DNA from: CAZABP01 sp964483245
Lineage (GTDB): Bacteria; Planctomycetota; UBA1135; UBA2386
DNA: 64,000 bases
Assembly: GCA_964483245.1 (NCBI GenBank)
Contig: CAZABP010000004.1
Coordinates: forward strand, 124,001 to 188,000
Reading direction: 5' to 3'
Shown here one piece after another: positions 8,631 to 16,859 of the stretch. The position numbers and the translations under genes are program-made. The notes beneath the pieces are model-generated. The model searched no databases. It had not been told where the DNA came from and saw only the letters and a list, made by a program, of their open reading frames with translations. The number at the start of each line of letters is the position of its first letter. Position 1 is the first letter of the stretch.

Positions 8631-8664
8631 CGTCTGCCTGCCTCAACCTCGTGAGTCGATCCAC

Positions 8665-9717
8665 ATGAAATCGCCCCTCTTCCTGTTCCCAGTCATGCTG
8701 TGCGCCACGTTGGCGGCACAGAACTACACCGTCTCGCCGGGTCAGTACACGTCGACTTCCGGCAACAGCAACAACACGATCCCGTTCTGGTCGGCGACCC
8801 ACCGCTACCAGCAGATCCATGGCGACATGCAGGGTGCGCCCCGCGTGATCCTCGGCATGTCGCTGCGCAAGGCGGCGATCACGCTGGCCAGCGGCGTCGC
8901 CCGCAGCAGCGATGTGACGATCCTGATGTGCGACAGCAACATCGCGTCCGCCTCCACGACGTTTGCGTCGAACTACATCGGCACCCCGACGACGGTGCTG
9001 CCGAAGACCACGATCAACCTGCCGGATTGGACCTCGTCGCAGGGGACGCCGGAGCCGTGGACCGTCGTGATCCCGTTCCGGGTGCCGTGGCCCTACACCG
9101 GCGTCAACGACCTGATGTGGGAATGGGTCATCGATGCGACGACGGCGACGTCGACGTACGCGGCCGACGCCTGCAGCCAGGCGACGGTCCAGCGCCGTAA
9201 CGGCGCGATCGGCAACTATGGCAGCGGCTGCGTCGCGACCGGGAACACGGCCACGATGAAGCAGGCGTTGGAGCTCTACACGCTCAACACGACCAACACG
9301 CTCAACCTAGGTCTGACGACGATCAACTGCCCGGCGAGCGTCGCCGGCGCGATCCTGGTCGGGCCGACCAACCCGGCGCTGGCGGTGCCGGGGCTCTGCG
9401 AGCGCATCTACTCGGACGGGCTGTGGACGTTCGGTGCCGGCTCCGATGCCAGCGGCGTCATCACGCTGCCGACCGTCTCGACGGCGCACAACAACGCCTG
9501 GGTCGGGCTGAACCTGTACGTGCAGACGGTCGCCGTCGACGTCGGGCAGAGCGGCCTGCCGTTCGCGCTGAGCCAGGGCCAGCAGGGCACGATCCCGTCG
9601 ATGCCGCCGACTGGCGGTGCTGCCGTCCAGCGCATCTGGTCGAACAGCAACACGGCCACGACTGGCAGCCGCGAGTCGTATCCGTACGGCCTGATCGTGC
9701 GCTTCACGCACTCGTGA
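8665..9717 (+). CDS. Secreted array-family protein, copy 5 of 9
   Basis: 350 residues; signal peptide MKSPLFLFPVMLCATLAAQ with Gln after the Ala cleavage site. First gene after the internal terminator. Blocks: NTIPFWSATHRYQQIHGDMQ, GAPRVILGMSLRKA, FASNYIGTPTTVLPK, NLPDWT, PEPWTVVIPF, NDLMWEWVID, GSGC, VPGLCERIY, LNLYVQTVAVDVGQSGLPFA, YPYGLIVRFTHS. It ends with one extra Ser compared with the others, and DPNWAG is replaced by NNAWVG. With copy 6 it shares the GDM(Q/K)G(A/T)PRVILG version of the second block and 'AVDVGQSGLPFALS'. Function unknown. Confidence 0.85.
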   Translation: MKSPLFLFPVMLCATLAAQNYTVSPGQYTSTSGNSNNTIPFWSATHRYQQIHGDMQGAPRVILGMSLRKAAITLASGVARSSDVTILMCDSNIASASTTFASNYIGTPTTVLPKTTINLPDWTSSQGTPEPWTVVIPFRVPWPYTGVNDLMWEWVIDATTATSTYAADACSQATVQRRNGAIGNYGSGCVATGNTATMKQALELYTLNTTNTLNLGLTTINCPASVAGAILVGPTNPALAVPGLCERIYSDGLWTFGAGSDASGVITLPTVSTAHNNAWVGLNLYVQTVAVDVGQSGLPFALSQGQQGTIPSMPPTGGAAVQRIWSNSNTATTGSRESYPYGLIVRFTHS

Positions 9718-9945
9718 GCGATCCGGCCGCGACGCGGGGCCACGGCCTCGCGTGAGCGGCAGATGGGCCCCGTCGCGTGTCGCGCTGCGGCACCCGGCGG
9801 GGCCCGCGTCTTGCTGCGGGTGCAGATCGGCGTACCACGCGGCTGCCCGGCCTACGGTGCGCGATGGGGGACTGGCCAGCTTGATGCGAGCAGCGCCTGC
9901 GCCAGACTGCCTACTCTCGTGATCCCATCCCCATCAGGAGACGCC
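9718..9945. other. 228-bp intergenic gap before array copy 6
   Basis: No coding pattern. The last bases hold a good ribosome site (AGGAG at 9936-9940, five bases before ATG). The gap is much longer than those between copies 1-4, so it may hold a promoter, but I see no clear -10/-35 pair. Confidence 0.3.
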
Positions 9946-10995
9946 ATGCAGTTCCGTCCGATTCTGTGCATCCCACTGCTGCTGACCGCAGGTCTCGCGG
10001 CGCAGTCCTACACCGTTTCGCCGGCGGCGTTCACCAACACGCCAGGTGGCAACAGCAACACGATCCCGTTCTGGTCGGCGACGCATCGCTACCAGCAGAT
10101 CCACGGCGACATGAAGGGCACGCCGCGCGTGATCCTCGGCATGTCGCTGCGCAAGGGCACGTCGACGTCCTCGAGCGGGATCGCCCGCACGCTCGACGTC
10201 GAGGTGTCGATGTGCAACAGCAACTTCGCCGCCTCGTCGACGACGTTCGCCGCGAACTACGTCGGCACACCGGTCGTCGTGCTGCCACGCCAGACCGTCA
10301 ACCTGCCGGACTGGACGTTCTCGCAGGGCACGCCAGAGCCTTGGTCGATCGTGATCCCGTACACGACGCCGTGGCCCTACACCGGGCAGAACGACCTGCT
10401 GTGGGAGTGGGTGATCCACTCGACGACCTCGACCGGGAGCTACTTCGCCGACGCCTACAGCGGCTCGAACGCAGACCGCGCGAACGCGACGATCGTCAAC
10501 CTCGGTACCGGCTGCCTCGCGACCGGCAAGACGTCGGTCATGTCGCAGACGCTGACCTGCTACACGACGACGTCGAACAAGAAGCTGAACTTCGGCCTGA
10601 GCGGAGCGAACGCGCCGAACAGCGTGGCGGCCGCCGTCATGGTCGGCCCCGTGAATCCGAACCTCACGGTGCCGGGACTCTGTGAGAAGGTCTTCGTCGT
10701 GCCGCTGTGGACGCTGCCGGTCACGACCAGTGCGAGCGGCGGGATCTCGGTCCCGTTGTTCCAGGCCGACTACGACCCGAACTGGGCGGGTGCGAAGTTG
10801 TATGTCCAGTCGGTCGCCGTCGACGTCGGCCAGAGCGGACTGCCGTTTGCGTTGAGCCGCGGGCAGGAGGCGACGCTGCCGATGCTTTCGCCCGGTGCGT
10901 ATCCGATCCAGCGGATCTGGTCGAACAGCAACACGGCGACCACGGGCAGCAAGGAGACTTACGCCTACGGCCTCGTGACGCGGTTCACGCACTGA
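9946..10995 (+). CDS. Secreted array-family protein, copy 6 of 9
   Basis: 349 residues. The ATG at 9946 is fixed by AGGAG with five-base spacing and by the signal peptide MQFRPILCIPLLLTAGLAAQ. Blocks: NTIPFWSATHRYQQIHGDMK, GTPRVILGMSLRKG, FAANYVGTPVVVLPR, NLPDWT, PEPWSIVIPYTTPWPYTGQ, NDLLWEW, GTGC, VPGLCEKVF, DPNWAGAKLYVQSVAVDVGQ, YAYGLVTRFTH. It is closest to copy 5 by eye and intermediate towards copies 7-9 (GQ before NDLLWEW). Function unknown; exported. Confidence 0.85.
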   Translation: MQFRPILCIPLLLTAGLAAQSYTVSPAAFTNTPGGNSNTIPFWSATHRYQQIHGDMKGTPRVILGMSLRKGTSTSSSGIARTLDVEVSMCNSNFAASSTTFAANYVGTPVVVLPRQTVNLPDWTFSQGTPEPWSIVIPYTTPWPYTGQNDLLWEWVIHSTTSTGSYFADAYSGSNADRANATIVNLGTGCLATGKTSVMSQTLTCYTTTSNKKLNFGLSGANAPNSVAAAVMVGPVNPNLTVPGLCEKVFVVPLWTLPVTTSASGGISVPLFQADYDPNWAGAKLYVQSVAVDVGQSGLPFALSRGQEATLPMLSPGAYPIQRIWSNSNTATTGSKETYAYGLVTRFTH

Positions 10996-11345
10996 GGCGA
11001 GGCGGCTCAGGCGCTGCAGATCCGTCGTCACCCGGGGCGCCGCGTGCGGGGCAGGGCAACCGAGCAGGAAGCCACCAGCCCCGCGGAGGCGGCGGCAAAC
11101 ACGCCGCAGCGGAGTGAGCAGCTGCGGGCCCGGCGGCGGTGCCGTCGGAGTTGTGGACGCGCTGCGCCGGCGTCACGCGGGGCGTGGAACCTTCGTGCCG
11201 CGGCAGCCGTCCGATGGCCAGAGCCGCCATCGGCGGCAGCGAATGCTTCGCCCGCGGGTCAGGCCCCGGCCTGGATGGTGTAGACAAACCCCATGGTCGC
11301 CGGCCCTGCGGTGGCGTCTGCTCCTCCCCTCTCCAACGAATCCCC
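10996..11345. other. 350-bp intergenic gap before array copy 7
   Basis: No credible gene: frames present are basic, Pro/Ala-rich shadows. I see only short inverted repeats such as GCCGCC-ATC-GGCGGC near 11225. A TAGACA hexamer at 11282-11287 about 60 bp before the ATG could be a -10 box. A 10-base string (AGCCCCGCGG) recurs in the next intergenic gap. Confidence 0.4.
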
Positions 11346-12389
11346 ATGTCCAAGCACTTCCTGCTCGTCTCCTTCCTCGTTGCCGGCGGACTCGCCGCGC
11401 AGAACTACACCGTCTCGCCCGCGTCGTTCGCGACCAAAGCCGGCAGCGCCAACACGATCCCGTTCTGGTCGGCGACGCACCGCTACCAGCAGATCCACGG
11501 CGATCTGAAGGGGACCCCCCGCGTGATCCAAGGCGTGTCACTGCGCAAGGGCGGCGGCAACCAGACGACGGCCGGGGCGCGCACCAACACGATGACGGTG
11601 TTGATGGCCAACAGCAGCTACGTCAACAGCTCGACTACGTTTGCGGCGAACTACGCCGGTACGCCGATCACGGTGGTGCCGTCGACCACGGTGAATCTGC
11701 CCGACTGGACGCAGGCCACCAGCTCGCCCGAGCCATGGACGCTGGTCGTGCCGTTCACGGTGCCGTTCCCGTACACGGGCCAGCAGGACCTGCTGTGGGA
11801 GTTCCAGATCCACGCGACGACGAGCACCGGCTACTACTCGGCCGACGCGTATTCCGGCTCGGCCGATGACACGCGCCAGGCGACGTTCGTCAACCTCGGC
11901 ACCGGCTGCCTCGCGACCGGCTTCTCGAAGCCGATGGCGCAGTCGTCCCGGATGTTCTCGACGCAGTCCACCGGACTGCTCAGCTTCACGCTGTCGACGG
12001 TCAATGCGCCGGTGAATGCACCATCCTCGATCTGGCTCAGCCCGGTCAATCCGAACCTGACGATCCCGGGACTGTGCGAGAAGCTGTTCTCGCTGGGCAC
12101 CTGGGCGTTCTCGCTGACGGCGAGCAGCACCGGCACGGTCTCGCTGCCGACGGTCACGACGCAGCACGACGCGAACTGGGCCGGGCAGAAGCTCTACATC
12201 CAGACGCTGTCGATCGATCTGGGTCAGACCGGTCTGCCGTTCGCGCTGAGCCAGGGTCAGGAGGCGACGCTGCCGGGTTTCGGCCCCGGCGCCACGCCGA
12301 TCCAGCGCATCTGGGCCAACAGCGACACGGCGACGACGGGGAGCAAGGAGACGTACCCGTACGGGCTCATCACGCGGTTCACGCACTGA
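11346..12389 (+). CDS. Secreted array-family protein, copy 7 of 9
   Basis: 347 residues; the start at 11346 gives the signal peptide MSKHFLLVSFLVAGGLAAQ. With copies 8 and 9 it forms a third subgroup marked by RKGGGNQ(T/S)T after the HGDLKGTPRV block, by 'STTVNLPDWTQATSSPEPW' and by the DAYSG(S/T)xDDT segment. Other blocks: QQIHGDLKGTPRVIQGVSLR, FAANYAGTPITVVPS, FPYTGQQDLLWEF, GTGC, IPGLCEKLF, ANWAGQKLYIQTLSIDLGQ, YPYGLITRFTH. The upstream in-frame extension has no signal-peptide character and is discarded. Function unknown. Confidence 0.85.
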   Translation: MSKHFLLVSFLVAGGLAAQNYTVSPASFATKAGSANTIPFWSATHRYQQIHGDLKGTPRVIQGVSLRKGGGNQTTAGARTNTMTVLMANSSYVNSSTTFAANYAGTPITVVPSTTVNLPDWTQATSSPEPWTLVVPFTVPFPYTGQQDLLWEFQIHATTSTGYYSADAYSGSADDTRQATFVNLGTGCLATGFSKPMAQSSRMFSTQSTGLLSFTLSTVNAPVNAPSSIWLSPVNPNLTIPGLCEKLFSLGTWAFSLTASSTGTVSLPTVTTQHDANWAGQKLYIQTLSIDLGQTGLPFALSQGQEATLPGFGPGATPIQRIWANSDTATTGSKETYPYGLITRFTH

Positions 12390-12766
12390 TTGGTTCCGGC
12401 GCCCGCGCAACGCAGAAGTTGCCAACGGCGCCGCACGCGGGCTCCGGCCGCCGCGAGGGTGTGCATCCAGCCCCGCGGCGGCGCCGGGAGACATGCGTGA
12501 CCCTGGCGCGGACGTGTCGGGCGGGCTGACTCATGCAGCGGCGCCGTTCGACATGGGGATCCATCCAGCTCCGCAGCGCCGGCTCGCGCACGAGCGAACT
12601 CCGGTGCCGCCGAGCGCTTGCTGCCAGGTGCTCGTGCGCCGGGTGAATCTCCAGGCACGTGCGGCGTCGGCTGCCCTTGCGGTGCCGGCTCCGGTCGCCG
12701 AGAACATGCGGCTCGCCCGCCGTCCCCCCGGCTGCGAAGCCTGCCCCTCTTCGCCAAGGTAACTCC
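12390..12766. other. 377-bp intergenic gap before array copy 8
   Basis: Longest gap in the array. No gene found on either strand. GC-rich with short imperfect inverted repeats; a possible ribosome site AAGGT lies at 12756-12760. Nothing else recognised. Confidence 0.4.
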
Positions 12767-13813
12767 ATGTCCAGGCACATCCTCCTCACTTCGCTTCTGC
12801 TCGCCGGCAGTCTCGCCGCGCAGAACTACGTCGTCTCGCCGTTGTCGCGCACGAACACACCCGGCGGTCAGGCCAACACGATCCCGTTCTGGTACGCGAC
12901 GTCGCGCTACCAGCAGATCCATGGCGACCTCAAGGGGACGCCTCGCCTGATCCAGGGTCTGTCGCTGCGCAAGGGCGGTGGCAACCAGACGAGCGCAGTC
13001 GCACGGACCAACACGATGACCGTGCTGATGTGTGACAGCAACTTCGCTGCCAGCTCGACGACGTTCGCTGCGAACTACACCGGCACTCCGATCACGGTGC
13101 TCCCGTCGACGACCGTCAACCTGCCCGACTGGACGACCGGCGGCGGGTCACCCGCACCGTGGACGCTGCACGTGCCGTTCACGGTCCCGTTCCCGTACAT
13201 CGGGCAGAACGACCTGCTTTGGGAATGGCAGGTGCACGCGACGACGAGCACGGCGATCTACTCCGCGGATGCCTACAACGGCACCTCCGACGACGTGCTG
13301 AACGCGACGTTCGTGACGCTCGGCAATGGCTGCACGGCAACCGGCGCCGGCAAGCCGATGACGCAGTCGACGCGGCTGTACTCGACGGCGACGACCGGCC
13401 TGCTGAGCATGCAGGTCACGACGTCGAATGCGCCGGCGAGCGTGCCCGCATCGGTGTGGGTCGGCCCGGTGAACCCGAACCTGACGATCCCGGGTCTGTG
13501 CACGACGCTGCACTCGACCGGTCTGTGGGCCTTCTCGGCGATGTCCAGCAGCAGCGGCCAGGTCGCGCTGCCGCTGCTGTCGACGACGCACGACCCGAAT
13601 TGGGCCGGGCTGAAGCTCTACCTGCAGACGCTGGCGATCGACACCGGGCAGCCGGGTCTGCCGTTCGCGCTGAGCCAGGGACAGGAGGCGACGCTGCCCG
13701 GCATCGGCCCAGGCCCAGCCCCGATCCAGCGCATCTACGCCACCAGCGACACGGCGACGACCGGCAGCAAGGAGACCTACTCCTACGGGCTGGTCACGCG
13801 CTTCACGTACTGA
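12767..13813 (+). CDS. Secreted array-family protein, copy 8 of 9
   Basis: 348 residues; signal peptide MSRHILLTSLLLAGSLAAQ. Blocks: QQIHGDLKGTPRLIQGLSLR, RKGGGNQTS, FAANYTGTPITVLPS, NLPDWTTGGGSPAPW, FPYIGQNDLLWEW, GNGC, IPGLCTTLH, DPNWAGLKLYLQTLAIDTGQ, YSYGLVTRFTY. The usual 'SPEPW' is SPAPW, and the terminal residue is Tyr, not His, as in copy 9. 'YVVSPLSRTN' after the signal peptide is shared only with copy 9, so these two look like the youngest pair after 3/4. Function unknown. Confidence 0.85.
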   Translation: MSRHILLTSLLLAGSLAAQNYVVSPLSRTNTPGGQANTIPFWYATSRYQQIHGDLKGTPRLIQGLSLRKGGGNQTSAVARTNTMTVLMCDSNFAASSTTFAANYTGTPITVLPSTTVNLPDWTTGGGSPAPWTLHVPFTVPFPYIGQNDLLWEWQVHATTSTAIYSADAYNGTSDDVLNATFVTLGNGCTATGAGKPMTQSTRLYSTATTGLLSMQVTTSNAPASVPASVWVGPVNPNLTIPGLCTTLHSTGLWAFSAMSSSSGQVALPLLSTTHDPNWAGLKLYLQTLAIDTGQPGLPFALSQGQEATLPGIGPGPAPIQRIYATSDTATTGSKETYSYGLVTRFTY

Positions 13814-13886
13814 GCGCGTGCCGCGGCGCGGCGCCGCGCGGGGAGGCTTCCCCGTGCGGCACGCCCGCCGCGGCGCGACGGTTGCC

Positions 13887-14930
13887 ATGCCCCCCGCCCT
13901 GCTGTTCGTCGCGCTGCTGCTCGCGGGCAACCTGACGGCACAGCGCTACGTCGTCTCGCCGCTGTCGCGCACCAACGTCGCCGGCGGGACGACCAACACG
14001 ATCCCGTTCTGGTCGGCGACGCACCGCTACCAGCAGATCCATGGCGATCTGCGCGGCACCCCACGCGTGTTCCAGGGGATCGCGCTGCGCAAGGGGGGTG
14101 GGAACCAGTCGACCGCAGTGCCGCGCACCAGCACGGTCACGATGCTGATGTGCGACAGCAGCTACACGAACAGTTCGGTGACGTTCGTGGCGAATTACGC
14201 CGGCACGCCGGTCACGGTGCTGCCGGCGACGACGCTCAACCTGCCCGACTGGTCGCAGGCGACCGGTGCGCCGGAGCCGTGGACCTTGATCGTGCCGTTC
14301 CGGTTCACGTTTCCGTACTTCGCCACGAAGGACCTGTTGTGGGAGTGGCAGATCCACGCGACGAGCAACACCGGCTACTACTCGGCCGATGCCTATTCGG
14401 GCACTGGTGACGACACGAAGGATGCGTCGTACGTCCAGCTCGGAACCGGCTGCCTGGCGACCGGTCTGGTCAAACCGATGACGCAATCGACCAGGCTGTT
14501 CTCGACGACGTCGACCGGCCTGCTGAGTTTGCAGCTGACGACGTCGCATGCACCGAGCAACTCGCCGTCGTCGGTCTGGCTCGGCCTCACCAACGCGAAC
14601 GCCAGCGCGCCCGGGCTGTGCGAGAAGCTGTATCCGATGCCGATCTGGTCGTTCGCGAGCATCTCCAGTGCGACCGGCCAGGTCCTGCTGCCGTTGCTGA
14701 CGACCCAGCACGACGCCAACTGGGCGGGAGCGAAGCTGTACCTGCAGACCCTGTCGATCGACTTCGGGCAGCCGGGCCTGCCGTTCGCGTTCAGCCAGGG
14801 TCAGGAGGCGACGCTGCCGGGGTTCGGTCCGGGCGTTACCGCGATCCAGCGGATCCATGCGGACGACGTCCAGGCGACGGCCGGTACGCGGACCCTCGCC
14901 TACGGGCTCGTGACGCGGTTCGCGTACTGA
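13887..14930 (+). CDS. Secreted array-family protein, copy 9 of 9
   Basis: 347 residues. The ATG at 13887 gives the signal peptide MPPALLFVALLLAGNLTAQ; the frame is open 23 codons upstream into an Arg-rich leader unlikely to be used. No good ribosome site precedes it and the gap to copy 8 is 73 bp. Blocks: QQIHGDLRGTPRVFQGIALR, RKGGGNQST, FVANYAGTPVTVLPA, NLPDWSQATGAPEPW, FPYFATKDLLWEW, GTGC, APGLCEKLY, ANWAGAKLYLQTLSIDFGQ, ending YGLVTRFAY. A MITE-like inverted-repeat element begins at the very next base after the stop codon and closes the array. Confidence 0.85.
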   Translation: MPPALLFVALLLAGNLTAQRYVVSPLSRTNVAGGTTNTIPFWSATHRYQQIHGDLRGTPRVFQGIALRKGGGNQSTAVPRTSTVTMLMCDSSYTNSSVTFVANYAGTPVTVLPATTLNLPDWSQATGAPEPWTLIVPFRFTFPYFATKDLLWEWQIHATSNTGYYSADAYSGTGDDTKDASYVQLGTGCLATGLVKPMTQSTRLFSTTSTGLLSLQLTTSHAPSNSPSSVWLGLTNANASAPGLCEKLYPMPIWSFASISSATGQVLLPLLTTQHDANWAGAKLYLQTLSIDFGQPGLPFAFSQGQEATLPGFGPGVTAIQRIHADDVQATAGTRTLAYGLVTRFAY

Positions 14931-15091
14931 GAGGCTGTTCCCAAATCCCCGCGTCGCGGCGAGGCCGAGCGAGGCGGTCGCCGGCAAGGAGCGCCGACGC
15001 AGGCCTATTGCGGAGATACGTCGAGGAGGCGCGACGCAGTCCGGCGGCCGCCGCAGCCGGCCGAACGCAGCGGGGATTTGGGAACAGCCTC
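14931..15091 (+). mobile_element. MITE-like element, copy 1 (161 bp, perfect terminal inverted repeats)
   Basis: Starts GAGGCTGTTCCCAAATCC and ends with its exact reverse complement; the inverted repeat is 22 bp without mismatch (14931-14952 and 15070-15091). The interior shares long blocks, in the same orientation, with copy 2 at 20935-21092: GTCGCCGGCAAGGAGCGCC, GACGCAGGCC, CGTCGAGGAGGCGCGACGC and GTCCGGCGGCCGCCGCAGCC. No transposase is encoded. It starts directly after the stop of the last array gene. Whether it moves, or is a structured RNA/DNA element, cannot be told here; no clear target-site duplication was seen. Confidence 0.8.
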
Positions 15092-15118
15092 TGCGATCCG
15101 TCGACCGATGATGCGCGG

Positions 15119-16390
15119 ATGGCTCCGCGAGAATCCGTGGCCTGGCCGGCAGTCCTGGCGGCAGGTGACCACTCGACGCCGGCGCTGATCATCGCCGCAG
15201 CAGGGCTGCTGATCGGGTTCGTGTTGCTGCGCGTCGTGGCCGCGCAGGACCGGCGTGGCTGGCTCGCCGCGCGTGCACCGCAGCTGCCGATCCGGCTGGT
15301 CAGCGTGCACGACGACGCCTGGATCCGCGGTGTCGTCGAGACCGACGAACCGCTTGCCTGCCCTTGGTTCGGCACGCACTGCGCGCACTACTCGTACCGC
15401 AGCGAGCGCTACGTGACGCACACCCGCGTCGACTCGGACGGCAAGACGCACACGACGAGCTCCTGGGAGACCGCGGACAGCGCGTCGGAGACGGTTCCGT
15501 TCCGGCTCGTACAGGATGGTGTCGCGATCCCGGTCGCCGGGCCGGAGGGGAGCTTCGAGCACCTGCAGTCGACCGGTTACGACTACGAGCATTCCTCGCT
15601 GCGGCACTCGGCGGAACTGCTGCCGGTCGGCGGCATCGTTTCGGCGCTCGGCGTCAAGCGCGACGACGGCACGTTCGGCCCGCTGCGTGAAGTGCCGCTG
15701 TTGGTGACGGGTCGGGAGCGCGATCTCCACCTGCGCGCGGCGGACCGGTTCGAGACCTGGATGCGCTGGTTCGCGTACGGGATCCCCTGGCTCGCCGGTG
15801 GCGCGGCATTCCTGGTCTGGCGCGCCGACGAGATCGATCCGGCGGCGATCGCGCTCGCGGTCGCGTGCGGGCTCGCGCTGTGGCTGCCGGTCTGGTGCCT
15901 TGCGACCTGGAACCGGTTCGTCGCGCAACGCAACCAGGTCGAGACGGCCTGGCGCCAGATCGACGTCGACCTGGAGGTGCGGGATCAGCTGCTGCCGTCA
16001 CTGGTTGCCGTCGTCGGGCGCTATGCCGAGCACGAGCAGGAGACGCTGGCGCAGGTCGCGGCGGTCCGCGGTGGCGGCAGCGTCGCCGCGAAGATCGCCG
16101 CCGATGCGCAGGCGCGCACGTTCGAGCGCGCGCTGGTCTCGATCCGCGAGGCGTATCCGGACCTCGAGGCGGACCGGCTGTTCGCGGACCTGCACGAGCG
16201 CCTGTGGGCACTCGAAGAGAAGCTGCAGGTCAGCCGCACGCTGTACGACCGCGTGACGCGCGAGTGGAACGACCTCGTCGAGGGCTTCCCGACCTGCCTG
16301 CTGGCACCGCTGGCTCGCGCCAAGCGCAGGCCGACGTTCGGTGAGCGTTCGCGCGGTGGCCGCGGGCTTGCGCCGGCGGCGGGTACGTAA
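15119..16390 (+). CDS. Membrane protein with GIDE-like and LemA-like domains
   Basis: 423 residues. An N-terminal membrane segment (STPALIIAAAGLLIGFVLL) is followed by a domain of the E3-ligase GIDE type as found in bacteria (VSVHDDAWIRGVVETDEPLA, CPWFGTHCAHYSYRSER, TSSWETADSASETVPFRL, VPLLVTGRERDLHL), then two more membrane segments (~residues 220-265) and a C-terminal LemA-like region: WNRFVAQRNQVETAWRQIDV, RDQLLPSLVAVVGRYAEHEQ. In LemA proteins this last helix pair carries the family motif. Role unknown; LemA proteins are membrane-anchored with a helical soluble part. The ATG at 15119 is the first after the upstream repeat element. A strong GGGCCCGGG hairpin follows the stop. Confidence 0.75.
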   Translation: MAPRESVAWPAVLAAGDHSTPALIIAAAGLLIGFVLLRVVAAQDRRGWLAARAPQLPIRLVSVHDDAWIRGVVETDEPLACPWFGTHCAHYSYRSERYVTHTRVDSDGKTHTTSSWETADSASETVPFRLVQDGVAIPVAGPEGSFEHLQSTGYDYEHSSLRHSAELLPVGGIVSALGVKRDDGTFGPLREVPLLVTGRERDLHLRAADRFETWMRWFAYGIPWLAGGAAFLVWRADEIDPAAIALAVACGLALWLPVWCLATWNRFVAQRNQVETAWRQIDVDLEVRDQLLPSLVAVVGRYAEHEQETLAQVAAVRGGGSVAAKIAADAQARTFERALVSIREAYPDLEADRLFADLHERLWALEEKLQVSRTLYDRVTREWNDLVEGFPTCLLAPLARAKRRPTFGERSRGGRGLAPAAGT

Positions 16391-16428
16391 AAAGGGGCCC
16401 GGGAGCGCACCACACACGCCCGGGCCCT
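16388..16428 (-). terminator. Strong GGGCCCGGG hairpin with T-run on the minus strand
   Basis: GGGCCCGGG at 16395-16403 pairs perfectly with CCCGGGCCC at 16419-16427 across a 15-nt loop. On the plus strand no U-run follows; on the minus strand the stem is followed by CTTTTTA, the canonical terminator layout. It overlaps the stop codon of the plus-strand gene. Confidence 0.55.
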
Positions 16429-16859
16429 GGATCCCTGCCACGGACGAGGCCGTCCGTTGCATGTCTTTCCACCGTCAGACTCCTTGCACGATCTGTGCCG
16501 GGGGCGTCCCGGAATCCCCGGGTGCTCGGCACCGCACCAGATCGAGGCTCGCGCGGTGCAATCGGCCCGATCCGCCCGTGGACATCGCCGCAGCATCGGC
16601 GCTCCGCCGGCGGGGCGCCGACGCTTCGCCGCGGCGCAACTCAGCCGGAGGTTCCGTGTTGGCGCGGCGGCGATCGCCGCCCGAACTGCCGCGCCGCCCA
16701 ACGCGCCGCGGTCGCTCCGACGGCGCTCCGAGCAATGCGATGCGCCGCAGCGCAGATCAGGTTCGGTCCGGCCGGGACCCGTGGCTAGACTCGGCCTGAT
16801 CTTTCGCCGGCGCGCTGCTCGTCTCGCGCCCGCCGGCAGCACCCTCACGCAAGGATCCG
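16391..16859. other. 469-bp intergenic gap
   Basis: Holds the 9-bp hairpin at 16394-16428 and otherwise no gene I can support; frames on both strands are Arg/Ala-rich shadows. A TAGACT hexamer at 16787-16792, about 70 bp before the next ATG, could be a promoter element. Function of the remainder not evident. Confidence 0.4.

Noticed and set aside
4236..14930. Regular ~1.1-kb repeat read as a CRISPR or as one giant repeat protein
   Set aside because: Repeat units are complete genes with their own start, signal peptide and stop; no short repeats with spacers.
14931..15091. Element copy 1 as a simple Rho-independent terminator
   Set aside because: The arms are separated by ~117 bp with conserved interior shared with another copy, and no T-run follows.
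4150..16800. Shared promoter motif (TAGGAT, TAGACA, TAGACT) upstream of several genes
   Set aside because: The hexamers are short and no consistent -35 partner or spacing was found; too weak to list as promoters.
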